Shown here in pieces: positions 5,836 through 6,486 of a stretch of DNA of 6,486 bases. The stretch lies in NCBI GenBank assembly GCA_003510795.1, contig DOKP01000070.1, positions 1 to 6,486 on the forward strand, in the 5' to 3' direction. The notes beneath the pieces were generated by a model that ran no database searches, was not told where the DNA came from, and saw only the letters and a program-made list of their open reading frames with translations. A program made the position numbers and the translations under genes. Position 1 is the first letter of the stretch. Each line of letters starts with the position of its first letter. Source of the DNA: Candidatus Moraniibacteriota bacterium (GTDB taxonomy: Bacteria; Patescibacteriota; Minisyncoccia; Moranbacterales; UBA9337).

Positions 5836-6127
5836 CCGAACTTTTTAAAATAGTAGCTTGTTCAAATTCTTTACTAAGAATTGTAAAGCAAAAACCACCA
5901 GAAGCCTTTTCAATAAAAGGCTCTGGGAGACCATATTCTTTGATTTGTTCGATTGCTCGCTTAACACCACTACCATATCTTTCGATTAATCCAGCATCCC
6001 GAAAAATTTCCGCCACCAACCTGTTACGCGGTATTGATTTTCTTCTTCCTGCTTTAACATCATCTAAAGTTAAATCAAATGGCAACCAGCCACTGTTCCA
6101 AAGCTCCAATTTATCAAAGTATACTCG

Positions 6128-6132
6128 AAAAA
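6128..6132. other. Probable frameshift site in an A5 run
   Basis: On the minus strand the gene reads CAG TTT TTC GAG and goes out of frame. Six T's in place of five would give CAG TTT TTT CGA, then VYFDKLELWNSGW, which fits the family. A one-base loss in the homopolymer is therefore the simplest explanation. The local sequence G TTT TTC lacks the repeated first base of a canonical -1 slippery heptamer, so programmed frameshifting is unlikely. Confidence 0.75.
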
Positions 6133-6486
6133 CTGTGAATGCGTTCCTTCTTGATAGTCGCGGTGGATTATGGCATTAATCACAATTTCCCTGACAGCGT
6201 CAATGGGATATTGCCATCTTTCTTCTCGCTGAGGATTGCCGGTAATAATAAATTCTTTCAAAATATATGTTTTTATAAATTCCATGACTTCATCCACTTC
6301 ACTGATTAAATCCTGTCGAATTATTTTGTCTTTCTTAATGGTGATGTCGTCTTGGAACAGGCCTATTTGAATATCGGTTTGTCTTGATGTTTCTTTGGAA
6401 AATAAAAGCAAACTGGCATTGGTTGGATATTCATTGCCCTTCTCTTCAACTATCAGAGAATATTGGGTCATACGCAATATATGGTT

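Larger units (their letters stand above)
5609..6486 (-). pseudogene. Second regulator of the same family, N-terminus off the edge and frameshifted
   Basis: Two overlapping frames form one gene. The upstream part runs in the frame of 6477 from the window edge to a stop at 6070-6072. It includes NASLLLF and the ATPase N-box AVREIVINAIIHRDYQEG. The downstream part is in the other frame, readable from about 6127 to the TAG at 5609. It contains ELWNSGWLP (matching NPGNLP of the paralogue), ERYGSGVKRAIE, KTTQ repeats and a winged helix ending IKRIGSDRGGYWSVIEK. Fusing them at the A5 run restores a continuous HATPase_c_4 plus winged-helix protein that lines up with residues ~180-470 of the intact paralogue. 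The AlbA_2 domain is presumably beyond the right edge. The break may be a real mutation, an assembly error, or less likely programmed frameshifting. TTG at 6477 is not needed as a start, since the frame stays open to the edge. Confidence 0.8.

Noticed and set aside
6123..6135. Programmed -1 ribosomal frameshift in the second regulator
   Set aside because: The site reads G TTT TTC, not a canonical slippery heptamer, and no downstream stimulatory structure was evident; a homopolymer deletion is simpler.
5586..6179. 197-codon plus-strand ORF
   Set aside because: It is antisense to the broken regulator and includes the FWVV repeat that mirrors KTTQ; the minus-strand frames have clear family motifs.

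Overview
The window is AT-rich and holds one very long and two shorter regulator-like coding regions, all on the minus strand, plus a structured intergenic region. No rRNA, tRNA or core gene is present, so taxonomy rests on gene style alone. From memory, extracytoplasmic proteins with these module phrases (SVG...GVGD head domains, GGDYSTLSSWEAG heads, GKWD.GKY and DFHL motifs) are common in genomes of the Candidate Phyla Radiation (Patescibacteria, Parcubacteria-like). The lack of clear Shine-Dalgarno sites fits. This placement is an inference.

Positions 1-3723 (minus strand): the first 1241 codons of a giant secreted or surface-anchored parallel beta-helix protein. Its C-terminus lies beyond the left edge. 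An N-terminal signal/anchor region is followed by three tandem modules of the same design, each ending in a DFHL-type motif. One module carries an in-frame insertion matching a widely dispersed palindromic intergenic repeat.

Positions 3786-5198 (minus strand): an intact 470-residue regulator with an AlbA_2 (Schlafen-type) N-terminal domain, a divergent HATPase_c_4 domain and a C-terminal winged helix. A 12-bp tandem repeat (KVGE units) lies just before the winged helix. A good sigma70-type promoter overlaps a perfect 13-bp palindrome upstream, a candidate self-operator.

Positions 5199-5608: an intergenic region with a 16-bp perfect inverted repeat, an overlapping bidirectional terminator-like hairpin, a third hairpin, a 16-bp tandem duplication, and a possible 42-codon plus-strand ORF.

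Positions 5609-6486 (minus strand): a second regulator of the same family. It is cut at its N-terminus by the window edge and broken by a one-base frameshift in an A5 run. It has its own 12-bp tandem repeat (KTTQ units) at the same domain boundary. The last ~55 bases of coding sequence and ~50 bases after the stop form a 103-bp ungapped match (about 86% identity) with the 3' end of the first regulator.

How the parts may work together: the intact regulator and the surface protein are co-directional, 62 bases apart, and could be co-transcribed. Regulation of the surface protein by the regulator is possible but not shown by the sequence. The most unusual signals are the matched but sequence-different 12-bp repeats in the two paralogues, the duplicated 3' end that crosses the stop codon, the in-frame palindromic element, and the hairpin cluster.
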